From Paenibacillus castaneae (GTDB taxonomy: Bacteria > Bacillota > Bacilli > Paenibacillales > Paenibacillaceae): a stretch of 64,000 nucleotides of DNA. The stretch lies in NCBI RefSeq assembly GCF_002884445.1, contig NZ_KZ614144.1, positions 1,654,202 through 1,718,201 of the forward strand, written 5' to 3'. Positions within the stretch are counted from its first letter, which is position 1; each line of letters opens with the position of its first letter. Position numbers and translations under genes: made by a program. The notes under the pieces are model-generated. The model was not told the DNA's origin and searched no databases. It was given only the letters and a program-made list of their open reading frames with translations. Shown piece after piece: positions 17,759 through 26,440 of this stretch.

Positions 17759-18475
17759 CTAAGCTAATGAGCCGTCCGCGATATGAGGGCCGTTAAGCTT
17801 ATAGCCGACATTTCGAACGGTCATAATATATTCAGGCGTACGGGCATTTTTCTCAATTTTGTCTCGCAAGTGGCTAATGTGTACGTCCACGATACGTGTA
17901 TCGCCAAGGAAATGATAATCCCATACACCGTGAAGCAGCTGCTGACGGCTGAGTACCTTGCCTTTATGTCGGCAAAGAAACAGAAGAAGTTCAAATTCCT
18001 TCGGTGTCAAATCAACACATTTGCCGTCGATTTGCACCTCGCGCTGTTCGACGCGAACATTTAATCGGCCGATATCAAACGCTGTATCCACTGTTGAACC
18101 AGGCAAGGAATGAACGCGGCGCAATATAGCCTGAATGCGCGATATAAGCTCTTGCGGACTAAATGGCTTTGTTAAGTAATCGTCTGCACCATTATCGAGT
18201 CCAGCTATTCGGTCTGTTACGTCCTGCAGAGCAGTAAGCATGATGATTGGAACAGCATTGTTTTGTTTGCGCAGCTCACGGCATACTTGAATGCCGTCCA
18301 TCTTGGGCAACATGAGATCTAGGACAATCAAATCAGGACGAAAAGGCTTTAGCATGTCGAATACAGCTTCACCATCACTTACGCATCGTACATCATAGCC
18401 TGCCAGCTTTAAATTAAATGCAATTAACATGGAAATGGAAGGCTCGTCGTCGACGACCAAAATTTTTTTTCGCAT
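17759..18475 (-). CDS. Orphan OmpR/PhoP-family response regulator
   Basis: A 238-residue regulator. The receiver domain has VDDEPS, the phospho-Asp in LIVLDLMLPKMDG, the Thr in MLTALQ and the Lys in LTKPFSPQEL. The winged helix shows VDLTPKEFELLLFL, RQQLLHGVWDYHFLGDTRIVDVHIS and VRNVGYKL. That C-terminal layout is close to PhoP and WalR. No histidine kinase gene is next to it, so it is an orphan whose partner, if any, lies elsewhere. ATG 18475 follows AAGGAGAG on the minus strand. The gene is divergent from trmL across about 150 bp. Confidence 0.9.
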   Translation of the reverse strand: MRKKILVVDDEPSISMLIAFNLKLAGYDVRCVSDGEAVFDMLKPFRPDLIVLDLMLPKMDGIQVCRELRKQNNAVPIIMLTALQDVTDRIAGLDNGADDYLTKPFSPQELISRIQAILRRVHSLPGSTVDTAFDIGRLNVRVEQREVQIDGKCVDLTPKEFELLLFLCRHKGKVLSRQQLLHGVWDYHFLGDTRIVDVHISHLRDKIEKNARTPEYIMTVRNVGYKLNGPHIADGSLA

Positions 18476-18623
18476 TGTTCAACTCTCCTTCAAGGTAACC
18501 GCGTATTATGTTTCTATTATGAAGGTAGAAGTTATGCCCAAGATTAACGGTACGTAAATTCGGTGTAAAAATATTACGGAATTTCGTGTATAATAGGCCA
18601 AATGAAAGGTAGGATTGAGAGCT

Positions 18624-19088
18624 ATGGCATTTCATATCGTTTTGGTAGAACCGGAAATACCGGCAAACACAGGAAATATCGCACGTACATGCGCAGCAAC
18701 CGGAGCGCATTTGCATCTCGTAAGGCCGCTTGGCTTTAACACAGATGATCGCACATTGAAGCGTGCAGGACTTGATTATTGGCATTCTGTACATGTGGAA
18801 TATCATGATTCCTTCGATGAGGTGCTTGCTTTATATCCAGAAGGGCGTTTTTTCTATGCTAGTACGAAAGCTCAAAAGCTGTACTCCGATTTTGAGTATA
18901 AGGATGGGGATTTTTTCGTATTTGGCAAAGAAACGAAAGGACTTCCAGAAACATTGATTTATGCAAACATGGATACATGTATTAAAATGCCGATGTCCGA
19001 TAATGTTAGGTCACTTAACTTGTCGAATTCCGCGGCAATTATTGTGTATGAAGCATTAAGGCAGAATCAATTCCCAGGACTTGGATAG
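18624..19088 (+). CDS. trmL: tRNA (cytidine/uridine-34-2'-O)-methyltransferase TrmL
   Basis: Methylates the wobble ribose of tRNA-Leu isoacceptors using S-adenosylmethionine. The 154 residues form a single SPOUT (knotted) domain: IVLVEPEIPANTGNIARTC near the start, FGKETKGLP in the middle, and the knot MSDNVRSLNLSNSAAIIVYE at the end. ATG 18624 (MAFHIVLVEPE) is preferred over the TTG 9 nt upstream because of AGGTAGGA before it and the family N-terminus. A TATAAT lies at 18589-18594, but its -35 is poor. Confidence 0.94.
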   Translation: MAFHIVLVEPEIPANTGNIARTCAATGAHLHLVRPLGFNTDDRTLKRAGLDYWHSVHVEYHDSFDEVLALYPEGRFFYASTKAQKLYSDFEYKDGDFFVFGKETKGLPETLIYANMDTCIKMPMSDNVRSLNLSNSAAIIVYEALRQNQFPGLG

Positions 19089-19263
19089 GTCGAGGGTAAT
19101 ATTAACAATATATGGAATATTATCAATGAAATCCATTCATTAATTGCAGAATACTAAGAAATTATTAATTTGGGCAGGAAATAACGCAGGATCATCGAAA
19201 GATTATAACGCAGAGGTTTCTCAAAAATAGCTTGCGAAACCAGACACAGAAGAGGTGAAAGTG

Positions 19264-19512
19264 ATGAAACCAGCAGGTGTAGTTAGGAAAGTGGACCAAC
19301 TTGGTCGAATTGTTCTTCCAAAATCATTACGGAAACGTTACTTGATGAATGAGGGCGATCCCGTTGAAATTTTTGTGCAAGGCGACCATATCATATTGGA
19401 GCGTTACCGTCCAAAATGCGTATTTTGCGGCTCTATGGTTGATGTGCGTGATTTCAAAGAACGTTATGTATGTGGAGTCTGTATGGAAGAAATGGCAGAG
19501 TTGGAGCGCTAA
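19264..19512 (+). CDS. AbrB-family transition-state regulator with a CXXC pair
   Basis: An 82-residue DNA-binding protein. The N-terminal swapped-hairpin AbrB/SpoVT domain is clear: GVVRKVDQLGRIVLPKSLRK, then NEGDPVEIFVQGDHIILERY. The C-terminal part differs from B. subtilis AbrB and Abh. It carries CVFCG and CGVCMEE separated by 15 residues, a layout expected of a small zinc ribbon, and could serve metal-dependent or redox-dependent dimerisation. ATG 19264 follows AGAGGTG; GTG codons just upstream are less likely starts. Targets are unknown. A strong terminator follows. Confidence 0.88.
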   Translation: MKPAGVVRKVDQLGRIVLPKSLRKRYLMNEGDPVEIFVQGDHIILERYRPKCVFCGSMVDVRDFKERYVCGVCMEEMAELER

Positions 19513-19539
19513 TCAGCGTTTTGACCTGCTATTTTAACG

Positions 19540-19592
19540 AAATGAAGCTTCCCGTGTTGAGCAAAACGCTCTCGGGAAGCTTCATTTTTTTT
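19540..19592 (+). terminator. Terminator after the AbrB-like gene
   Basis: AAATGAAGCTTCCCG and CGGGAAGCTTCATT form the stem, followed by TTTTTTTT. Confidence 0.92.
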
Positions 19593-19613
19593 GACTAAAA
19601 GCATAGCACTCGC

Positions 19614-19706
19614 CTATAGTCCGCTTGTTTTGTCATCGTTGTACGAGCTTGTCAGCATCGCTCCAATAAACAAAATAAATACAGTCATTACGATGATAAA
19701 GTTCAT
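19614..19706 (-). CDS. Small single-pass membrane protein, 30 residues
   Basis: On the minus strand GGAGGTG precedes an ATG at 19706 that opens a 30-codon frame: MNFIIVMTVFILFIGAMLTS, then SYNDDKTSGL. Residues 2-19 are a clear membrane helix and the tail is short and polar. This is the build of many bacterial membrane microproteins, and I know no family for it. The ribosome-binding site and the clean helix argue for a real gene; its size and the lack of a recognised homologue argue for caution. It is divergent from the aminotransferase gene. Confidence 0.45.
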   Translation of the reverse strand: MNFIIVMTVFILFIGAMLTSSYNDDKTSGL

Positions 19707-19847
19707 CTGTTCTCGCACCTCCAATAAGCTGTCTTTATTATACCCAACGGTGGCAAAAAAGAAAACTTTAAAAGTTGTGAACACATTGTTAACATAGAGA
19801 GTATGAGCATAGTAAAGCAGCAAAGCCTGCAAGGAGGAGCAAACATT

Positions 19848-21044
19848 ATGAATTATCGTTTTTCATCAAGAGTTGAGCAGTTGAAATCTTCAGCAGTTAG
19901 AGATATTTTGAAGCTTACACAGGGGAAGGACATGATTTCGTTTGCAGGCGGACTTCCGGCCGAGGAACTGTTTCCAGTTGAAGCGGTGCGTGAAGCTGCT
20001 GATCGCGTATTTACAGCAGGGGCAGGCGCTCTGCAATATGGTTTGACGGAAGGCTATTTGCCGCTGCGAGAGCAGCTTTGCGAGCGTATGGCGGCTAAGG
20101 CAATGTTCGTAAATCCAGATCAAATGATATTAACAACAGGCTCACAGCAAGCAATTGATTTATTGGTAGGCGTTCTTACCGAGCCTGGAGATACGATTCT
20201 TGTGGAAAAGCCGACTTATTTGGCTAGTTTGCAAGTATTTGCGCTGCATGGCTTAAAGGTTGTGGCAGCAGAGAGTGACGAGGACGGTATTATTCCGGAA
20301 GATGCAGAGCGCCTAATACGTGAGCATCGTCCAGCGATGCTTTATGCCGTGCCGACTTTCGGAAACCCGACTGGCCGCGTATGGAGCACTGAGCGCCGCC
20401 GGAGAATGCTGGAGCTTTGCAAGCAATATCAAATGCCGATTATTGAAGATGATCCTTACGGGGATATTAAATTTGATGAAAGCGAGCAGTTTCCAACCTT
20501 GTTCTCGTTGGAGGGCCAAGCAGAGAAAGGGATTGTGTTCTATACAAGCACGTTTTCCAAAACGGTTGCTCCTGCTCTTCGGACAGGATGGGCTATTGGA
20601 GACAGCAGTGTAATAGGTATGGTGGCGAAAGCTAAGCAAGCAGCTGACTTGCAATCTAGCTCGATTGACCAGCAAATATTGAGCCAGCTGCTCTCAGGCT
20701 TCAAGCTGGATGACCATATAAAGCTTATATCCCAATCATATGGTGAACGCATGCTTGAAATGCATGAGCTGCTGAAACAGCAGGCGCTTCCGGGTGTAAC
20801 TTGGGTTAAGCCAAAAGGCGGCATGTTCCTATGGCTGGAGCTTCCAGAAGGCTTGGACGCCGAGGCGTTGCTGCGTGCAGCGGTGCAGAAAGGCGTTGCC
20901 TTCGTGCCAGGAAGCTCCTTCTACGCGAAGAATCCGCAGCGCAACACCGCTCGTCTGAATTATACCTTTAATACGGGTGCACGCACCAAACAGGGCGTTG
21001 AACGTTTCGTGGATGCTATTGGAGAATTTACTGCGCGGAGTTAA
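19848..21044 (+). CDS. PLP-dependent aminotransferase (2-aminoadipate / aromatic type)
   Basis: A 398-residue fold-type I aminotransferase of the group related to LysN and KAT/AadAT and to the catalytic part of MocR regulators, but without a helix-turn-helix. Motifs are ISFAGGLPAEELFP, QYGLTEGYLPLREQL, TTGSQQAIDLL, FGNPTGR, DDPYGD, the pyridoxal-phosphate Lys in YTSTFSKTVAPALRTGW, and LNYTFNTG near the end. Substrate cannot be told from sequence; 2-oxoglutarate is the usual acceptor. ATG 19848 follows AAGGAGG. The last 17 nt overlap the end of the convergent DUF2161 gene. Confidence 0.88.
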   Translation: MNYRFSSRVEQLKSSAVRDILKLTQGKDMISFAGGLPAEELFPVEAVREAADRVFTAGAGALQYGLTEGYLPLREQLCERMAAKAMFVNPDQMILTTGSQQAIDLLVGVLTEPGDTILVEKPTYLASLQVFALHGLKVVAAESDEDGIIPEDAERLIREHRPAMLYAVPTFGNPTGRVWSTERRRRMLELCKQYQMPIIEDDPYGDIKFDESEQFPTLFSLEGQAEKGIVFYTSTFSKTVAPALRTGWAIGDSSVIGMVAKAKQAADLQSSSIDQQILSQLLSGFKLDDHIKLISQSYGERMLEMHELLKQQALPGVTWVKPKGGMFLWLELPEGLDAEALLRAAVQKGVAFVPGSSFYAKNPQRNTARLNYTFNTGARTKQGVERFVDAIGEFTARS

Positions 21045-21753
21045 TCGAAGCAACCCAATCGGCTATCACTTCGCTATACTCGGCTAAGGCAGCTGCTCCT
21101 TCAGGCCGAAGGCTGTATTGTCCGTGTCCGATTCGGTCGAACCAGCCATAGTAGTTATTCCGCAGCGTTTCTCCGCTGTGACGGTATCCGGTCAAGGCAG
21201 CTACCTCTCGTGGGGCAAGCGGGCCAGCTGTATGCAGGACATGCGCGCAGCGCAGTGCCTTCTCACGGTAAGCCGTAACAAGCTTGCGTCGTGTGCTGCC
21301 ACCGACGTTGTAGTCGCCGCTGCGCTCTTTGAACTCAAGGAGCAGTTGAGCTTGCTTCTTGCGCCTCACGCCGCGCTGAGGGGGATCGCCGGGCGCACAG
21401 AGCATATCGATGACTGGCGGCTTCGTCTTGTAGAAGGTAACCGTCATAAATCCAAGCCCTAGCATACGGCAAAGCTCCGTCAGGTCACCAAACCGCTGAT
21501 TATGGGAGCCGCTCTTTTTGCGGTTCCGCTCAACGGCAAGCACAACATGGTTATTTAATCGTAAACGTTCAACCCCTTGCAGCAGCAAGGCGAGGTTGAA
21601 CGTTTTTTTCATTTCGACAATTATCGTCTCCGAATGCTCTGGATGAATGGCGACTAAATCACAATGAAGCACCTCGCTCTTGACCGTATAGCCAAGCCCC
21701 TCATAGTATTTTTTTATTGGATTGTAGAGCTCTTCCTCACGTGCGACAGCCAC
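21028..21753 (-). CDS. DUF2161 family protein with PD-(D/E)XK nuclease fold
   Basis: A 241-residue soluble protein. The N-terminal half holds a probable PD-(D/E)XK core: an early Glu (LYNPIKKYYE), LHCDLVAIHPEH with the metal-binding Asp, and IIVEMKKTF giving the E-x-K. The C-terminal half is basic, with KKQAQLLLEF, GGSTRRKLVTAYREKAL and a helical segment like a winged helix (APREVAALTG to GHGQYSL). This matches DUF2161, assumed to be a DNA-acting phosphodiesterase whose role is not known to me. The start is GTG 21753 behind AAGGAGA. The 3' end overlaps the convergent aminotransferase by 17 nt. Confidence 0.72.
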   Translation of the reverse strand: MAVAREEELYNPIKKYYEGLGYTVKSEVLHCDLVAIHPEHSETIIVEMKKTFNLALLLQGVERLRLNNHVVLAVERNRKKSGSHNQRFGDLTELCRMLGLGFMTVTFYKTKPPVIDMLCAPGDPPQRGVRRKKQAQLLLEFKERSGDYNVGGSTRRKLVTAYREKALRCAHVLHTAGPLAPREVAALTGYRHSGETLRNNYYGWFDRIGHGQYSLRPEGAAALAEYSEVIADWVASINSAQ

Positions 21754-21997
21754 TTAAATGATCTCCTTCCTAATCGTCTAGGACGCTGCTAATACCTCAT
21801 TATAGCAAAGGAAATGATCCGCTTGTCGCAAAATGCTGGATGAAGGACAAAAATAGTGGTCAATTTCCTACCCAAATAAGCATAGGAATGTAATACTTCA
21901 ATAAAATTTGGTTAGCACTACTCGATAGAGCGTCTAGAAACAAATCCCGGGCGTAGGAAGACTGGTGGAATGCGGAAGCGATGGGAGGAGGCACGGT

Positions 21998-23893
21998 ATG
22001 GACATTTTTAAGCGAATATCGGAGTATCAGGCTGAGAGTGAGAAGCTTGCATGGACAGGATCGTTCAAGGATTATATTGAGTTGCTTCGAAAGGACCCGT
22101 CACCGGCCATGACTGCACATGCGCGCGTTTATGAAATGATTGAAGCCCATGGAGTGGAAGACGTTGGAGGCCGTAGGCAGTATAAATTTTTTAATGAAGC
22201 TATTTTTGGATTGGATCATGCTGTGGAGAAGCTGGTTGAAGAATATTTCCATTCCTCAGCGCGCAGACTGGAGGTTCGCAAACGGATCTTATTATTAATG
22301 GGGCCTGTAAGCGGCGGGAAGTCGACCATTGTGACCATGCTCAAAAAGGGGCTTGAGCGATTCTCGAGAACAGATCGGGGAGCTGTCTATGCGATTAAAG
22401 GCTGCCCGATGCATGAAGATCCGCTTCATCTTATACCGAATGAGCTTCGGCCTGAGATTGAGAACGAGCTTGGCGTTCGAATTGAAGGCAATTTGTGTCC
22501 TTCATGCCAAATGCGGCTTCAAACCGAATATGATGGAGATATTGAGAATGTTGTCGTGGAGCGGGTTTTCATCTCGGAGGATAACCGTGTTGGAATCGGC
22601 ACATTCAGTCCATCTGATCCGAAATCACAGGATATTGCCGATTTGACAGGCAGCATCGATTTCTCAACGATTACCGAATTTGGATCAGAGTCTGATCCTA
22701 GAGCCTATCGATTCGATGGCGAGCTGAACAAAGCGAACCGCGGCTTGATGGAATTCCAAGAAATGCTCAAATGTGATGAGAAGTTTCTTTGGAATTTATT
22801 GTCGCTCACGCAGGAAGGGAACTTTAAGGCTGGCCGATTCGCTTTGATTAGCGCTGATGAGCTCATTATTGCACACACGAACGAATCGGAGTATAAATCG
22901 TTTATTAGCAATAAGAAGAATGAAGCACTCCATTCAAGGATGATCGTTATGCCGGTTCCTTATAACCTGAGGGTATCGGACGAGGAGAAGATATATAAGA
23001 AGCTGATCGGGCAAAGCGATATGAGGCATATCCATATTGCGCCGCATGCACTGCGAGCCGCAGCTATTTTCTCCATTCTTACTAGGCTGAGGGAAACGAA
23101 AAAGCAAGGGATGGATTTAGTTAAAAAGATGCGCATGTATGATGGGGAGGAAGTAGAGGGCTTCAAGGAAGCGGATTTGAAGGAAATGCAAAACGAATAC
23201 CTCGAGGAAGGGATGACCGGCATTGATCCCCGTTATGTCATCAACCGGATCTCAAGTGCACTCATCAAGCAGGACACACAATGCATTAATGCGCTTGATG
23301 TGCTGCGTGCCCTCAAGGAAGGTCTTGATCAGCACCCATCCATAACGAAGGAAGAACGCGAGCGGTATTTGAATTTCATTTCGGTGGCACGGAAGGAATA
23401 TGATTTGCTTGCGAAGAAGGAAATTCAAAAAGCATTTGTGTATTCATACGAGGAGTCTGCGCGAACATTATTTGAAAATTACTTGGATAATATCGAGTCC
23501 TATTGCAATTGGGCGAAAATAAAGGATCCTTTAACGGGTGAAGAGATGGATCCAGATGAGCGCCTTATGAGATCTATAGAAGAGCAAATTGGTGTGTCGG
23601 AAAATGCGAAAAAAGCATTCCGCGAGGAAATATTGATTCGAATTTCCTCGTATTCGCGTAAAGGGAAAAAATTTGATTTCACAAGCCATGAACGGCTGCG
23701 TGAAGCGGTGGAGAAAAAACTGTTCGCTGACCTGAAGGATATTGTAAAAATAACAACGTCCACCAAAACGCCGGATGAGAACCAGCTGAAGCGCATTAAT
23801 GAAGTGACGAAGCGGCTTATCGATGAGCATGGTTATTGCCCGGTATGCGGAAATGAATTGCTCCGCTATGTTGGAAGCTTGCTGAACCGCTAA
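21998..23893 (+). CDS. prkA: PrkA-type AAA+ protein (sporulation-linked)
   Basis: A 631-residue protein of the PrkA family, first described as a serine kinase and later linked to AAA+/Lon-like activity and to sporulation. It has the N-terminal DIFKRISEYQ region and AAA+ Walker A GPVSGGKST (102-110). CPMHEDPLHLIP and CPSCQ follow, and the family-specific C-terminal domain ends in YCPVCGNELLRYV, a CXXC. ATG 21998 follows GGAGGAGGC. In many spore formers prkA is followed by yhbH and spoVR; here it stands alone before a terminator. It is probably expressed in the mother cell, as in B. subtilis, but I could not fix a sigma-E promoter. Confidence 0.95.
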   Translation: MDIFKRISEYQAESEKLAWTGSFKDYIELLRKDPSPAMTAHARVYEMIEAHGVEDVGGRRQYKFFNEAIFGLDHAVEKLVEEYFHSSARRLEVRKRILLLMGPVSGGKSTIVTMLKKGLERFSRTDRGAVYAIKGCPMHEDPLHLIPNELRPEIENELGVRIEGNLCPSCQMRLQTEYDGDIENVVVERVFISEDNRVGIGTFSPSDPKSQDIADLTGSIDFSTITEFGSESDPRAYRFDGELNKANRGLMEFQEMLKCDEKFLWNLLSLTQEGNFKAGRFALISADELIIAHTNESEYKSFISNKKNEALHSRMIVMPVPYNLRVSDEEKIYKKLIGQSDMRHIHIAPHALRAAAIFSILTRLRETKKQGMDLVKKMRMYDGEEVEGFKEADLKEMQNEYLEEGMTGIDPRYVINRISSALIKQDTQCINALDVLRALKEGLDQHPSITKEERERYLNFISVARKEYDLLAKKEIQKAFVYSYEESARTLFENYLDNIESYCNWAKIKDPLTGEEMDPDERLMRSIEEQIGVSENAKKAFREEILIRISSYSRKGKKFDFTSHERLREAVEKKLFADLKDIVKITTSTKTPDENQLKRINEVTKRLIDEHGYCPVCGNELLRYVGSLLNR

Positions 23894-23927
23894 TGCGATT
23901 AAGCTAGGCTTCATAAGTTTAGGACTA

Positions 23928-23960
23928 AGGCTGGCGGACAAATGTTCGCCAGCCTTTCTT
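23928..23960 (+). terminator. Terminator after prkA
   Basis: AGGCTGGCGGAC and GTTCGCCAGCCT form the stem, followed by TTCTTTC. Confidence 0.85.
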
Positions 23961-24068
23961 TCGTCATATTAGGTGAGAAAATAAATTGATTGGATAATAA
24001 TGAAAAGTATTTTTTTTTCGATATAATAGGGAATAGTTGTCTACTACACACCTAAGGAGTCGGGCGAA

Positions 24069-25073
24069 TTGATTAAAGTAACAGGAGAACGTAGAAAGCA
24101 GCTTGATTATACAGGAATTACCGAGCATGATTTACAGTATCTCGCTGAATGTAAGCCAATTTTCGAGAAAATTGTCGATGAAGTAGTCGATCAGTTTTAT
24201 GAAAATATCGGTAAGCAGCCTGAATTAATGGCTATTATTTCCGGATTTAGCACAGTGGATCGCTTGAAGGAAACGCAGAGATGGTATTATATGTCTCTAA
24301 CTGAAGGGTTGATAGATGAATCCTTTATAGAAAAACGGATAAAAATAGGAGCTGTCCATTCTAGGATCGGATTGACGACAAACTGGTATTTAGGTGCTTA
24401 TATGACCTATTTAGATATTTCTACTTCCGTACTGCAAAAGGTTATTCCGGATCAATGGCAGAAAGTTGTGCATGTATTGACCAAAATGTTTAATCTGGAC
24501 TCCCAGTACGTTCTTGAAGCTTATAACGAGAAAGAGCAGCAGCAGATTCAAGAGCTTGCGGATGATCGTTCCATGATGCTTACAACCGTAACAAGTGCCG
24601 TTCAGGAGCTCGCATCACTAATGGTGGAATTGGACGAGGGTGCACAAACCATTGCCGCAACTGCGATTTCAACTTCCCAGTCGCAAGAGAAGACGCATAC
24701 ATTGCTAGAAGAGCTTCGCGATGAGCTTGATAGTATTAATGAGATGGGAACTTTAATCCGCGGCATATCGGATCAGACTCATTTGCTTGGACTTAATGCG
24801 GCAATTGAAGCAGCAAGGGCAGGCGAGAATGGTCGTGGCTTTGAAGTAGTCGCTAATGAGGTACGCAAGCTTGCCGCCTCATCACGCAATGCGCTTGAAG
24901 GCATTCAAGGCAAGCTAACAGAGATCGACAAAAAGCTGTCGGATGTTCGGCATGAATCAGTACATACCTCGAATGAGGCGCGCAATCAGGCTGCTCGCTC
25001 TCAAGAGCTTGCTTCTTTCGTTCAAATGGTTGAGAAAGTGACGAAGGACTTAGAACAATTGAATTTATCCTAA
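24069..25073 (+). CDS. HemAT-like globin-coupled sensor with a short methyl-accepting domain
   Basis: A soluble haem sensor of 334 residues. The protoglobin domain (about 10-165) has the family helix with the probable proximal His in [11 protein letters not shown] (H97). The C-terminal signalling domain (about 170-334) contains the chemoreceptor tip core [19 protein letters not shown], followed by [15 protein letters not shown]. It lacks the long adaptation helices: B. subtilis HemAT has about 430 residues. It could report oxygen to CheA/CheW or to another partner. The start is TTG 24069, behind AAGGAG at 9 nt. It is monogenic, with a terminator after it. Confidence 0.88.
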   Translation: MIKVTGERRKQLDYTGITEHDLQYLAECKPIFEKIVDEVVDQFYENIGKQPELMAIISGFSTVDRLKETQRWYYMSLTEGLIDESFIEKRIKIGAVHSRIGLTTNWYLGAYMTYLDISTSVLQKVIPDQWQKVVHVLTKMFNLDSQYVLEAYNEKEQQQIQELADDRSMMLTTVTSAVQELASLMVELDEGAQTIAATAISTSQSQEKTHTLLEELRDELDSINEMGTLIRGISDQTHLLGLNAAIEAARAGENGRGFEVVANEVRKLAASSRNALEGIQGKLTEIDKKLSDVRHESVHTSNEARNQAARSQELASFVQMVEKVTKDLEQLNLS

Positions 25074-25097
25074 TCTAATAATTATCGATTCATACGG

Positions 25098-25138
25098 AAA
25101 ACGGTGGGACAAGGTCTATGCTTGCACCACCGTTTTTT
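25098..25138. terminator. Terminator between the HemAT-like gene and the MFS gene
   Basis: AAAACGGTGG and CCACCGTTTT close on a loop and are followed by T's on the plus strand. The minus side also has an A/T flank and could end the MFS transcript. Confidence 0.8.
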
Positions 25139-25179
25139 AGTGTTCGCACATAATGATGCGATGTGATATTTCAATGCAT

Positions 25180-26394
25180 TCATGTTACTGTTTTGTCTTT
25201 GCTTGGTTTAATTGCCAGCCATGCTAGAACGGAACAAAGCAAGGCGCAACTGGCAAATATGCAAAAAAGCAATATTTCATTTTTTATTATTAATGCTGTA
25301 ATTAGAGGCCCGATTGCTACTCCAATAAACCGGGTGCTGCTGTAAATGGATGTAATCGTACCTCTTTGTTTCTTTTCGATTCCTTGAGTAATCAATGTGT
25401 CCAAGCAGGGAAGAGCAAGTCCAATACCGGCCCCGCTAATAAACATAAACGATATAAGAAAAACTAATCCTTTCGTATTGACAAGGCCGCAGGTTAACAT
25501 CGTTGCTGTTAAAATAACCATGCCAATAACGGTAAGCCACTTCATTCTTCCTTTTTTCTCACCGACAACTTTCCCTGTAATAAAAGAAGCGAGACAAATG
25601 GCGCTTAACGGGATGGCTAACAGGAGACCTTTCCATATGCCATCGATATGATAATGGTCTTCAAGTACCGAGGACAAATAGTATAAGAATCCGAACATAA
25701 TAAACATGGCTATTCCGCCGATTGTAAATATAGCGTATAGCCAGTGTCCTTTTTGGGTCAATATGGAAATGGTCGAGCGAATGAATTTTTTGAAGCTGTT
25801 GTCCGAATTTTGGTTTTGCTTAGGTGCTTTAACGAGAAAAGCTACCGCAGCAATCGATATTGCACAAATAAAAGGAATAACGGCTAGCGGAAGATACCAT
25901 ACGACAATTGCGAGCGCAGCACCTAGTATTGGACTCAGCACTTTGCCGAATGTATTGGATGTCTCGATCATACCAAGTCCGCTGCTAACCTCCTCCTCAT
26001 TCTTAAACATATCTCCCACCAAAGGAAGGACAATGGGAAAGGCGCCAGCAGCGCCAATTCCTTGAATGAAGCGGCCTGCCAATATAGTGATATATACATG
26101 AGAATGCATTAACCACGCAGCCAAGCCGGATACTAAACCTCCGATTGCAGCGATTGTGAGCCCAATCATAATAACTCGTTTTCTGCCAAACCGATCTGAC
26201 AAATACCCTGCGACCGGGATACAAATGATAGAGACGGCTGCATATACCGTAATGATTAGACTCGCTTGCATGGATGTAATATTTAATTTCTTCTGCATGA
26301 GTGGAAGGACAGGAATCAGCATGGAGTTAGCGAGCGTCATAATTAATGGTATAGATGCTAAAGCGGCTAAGTCCCACTTTTTTTTCTCATTCAC
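25180..26394 (-). CDS. MFS transporter (drug-efflux type), copy 1
   Basis: A 404-residue protein with about 12 membrane helices. The N-terminal half has LIPVLPLMQKKLNIT, the motif A loop GYLSDRFGRKRVIM, and GRFIQGIGAAGAFP, typical of 12-helix proton-coupled drug exporters. Its substrate is unknown. It closely resembles the second MFS gene at 31786-33081 in the first helix, the loop motif and the GMITS/GTITS-IYSS-RF-GVA-GP stretch near the end. It follows the FAD/Rieske gene by 46 nt on the same strand, so the two may be one operon. AAAGGTGAG precedes the start. Confidence 0.9.
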   Translation of the reverse strand: MNEKKKWDLAALASIPLIMTLANSMLIPVLPLMQKKLNITSMQASLIITVYAAVSIICIPVAGYLSDRFGRKRVIMIGLTIAAIGGLVSGLAAWLMHSHVYITILAGRFIQGIGAAGAFPIVLPLVGDMFKNEEEVSSGLGMIETSNTFGKVLSPILGAALAIVVWYLPLAVIPFICAISIAAVAFLVKAPKQNQNSDNSFKKFIRSTISILTQKGHWLYAIFTIGGIAMFIMFGFLYYLSSVLEDHYHIDGIWKGLLLAIPLSAICLASFITGKVVGEKKGRMKWLTVIGMVILTATMLTCGLVNTKGLVFLISFMFISGAGIGLALPCLDTLITQGIEKKQRGTITSIYSSTRFIGVAIGPLITALIIKNEILLFCIFASCALLCSVLAWLAIKPSKDKTVT

Positions 26395-26440
26395 CGATGC
26401 TCACCTTTCTCTTGCGATATTGAAACCAATGGACCAAAGC

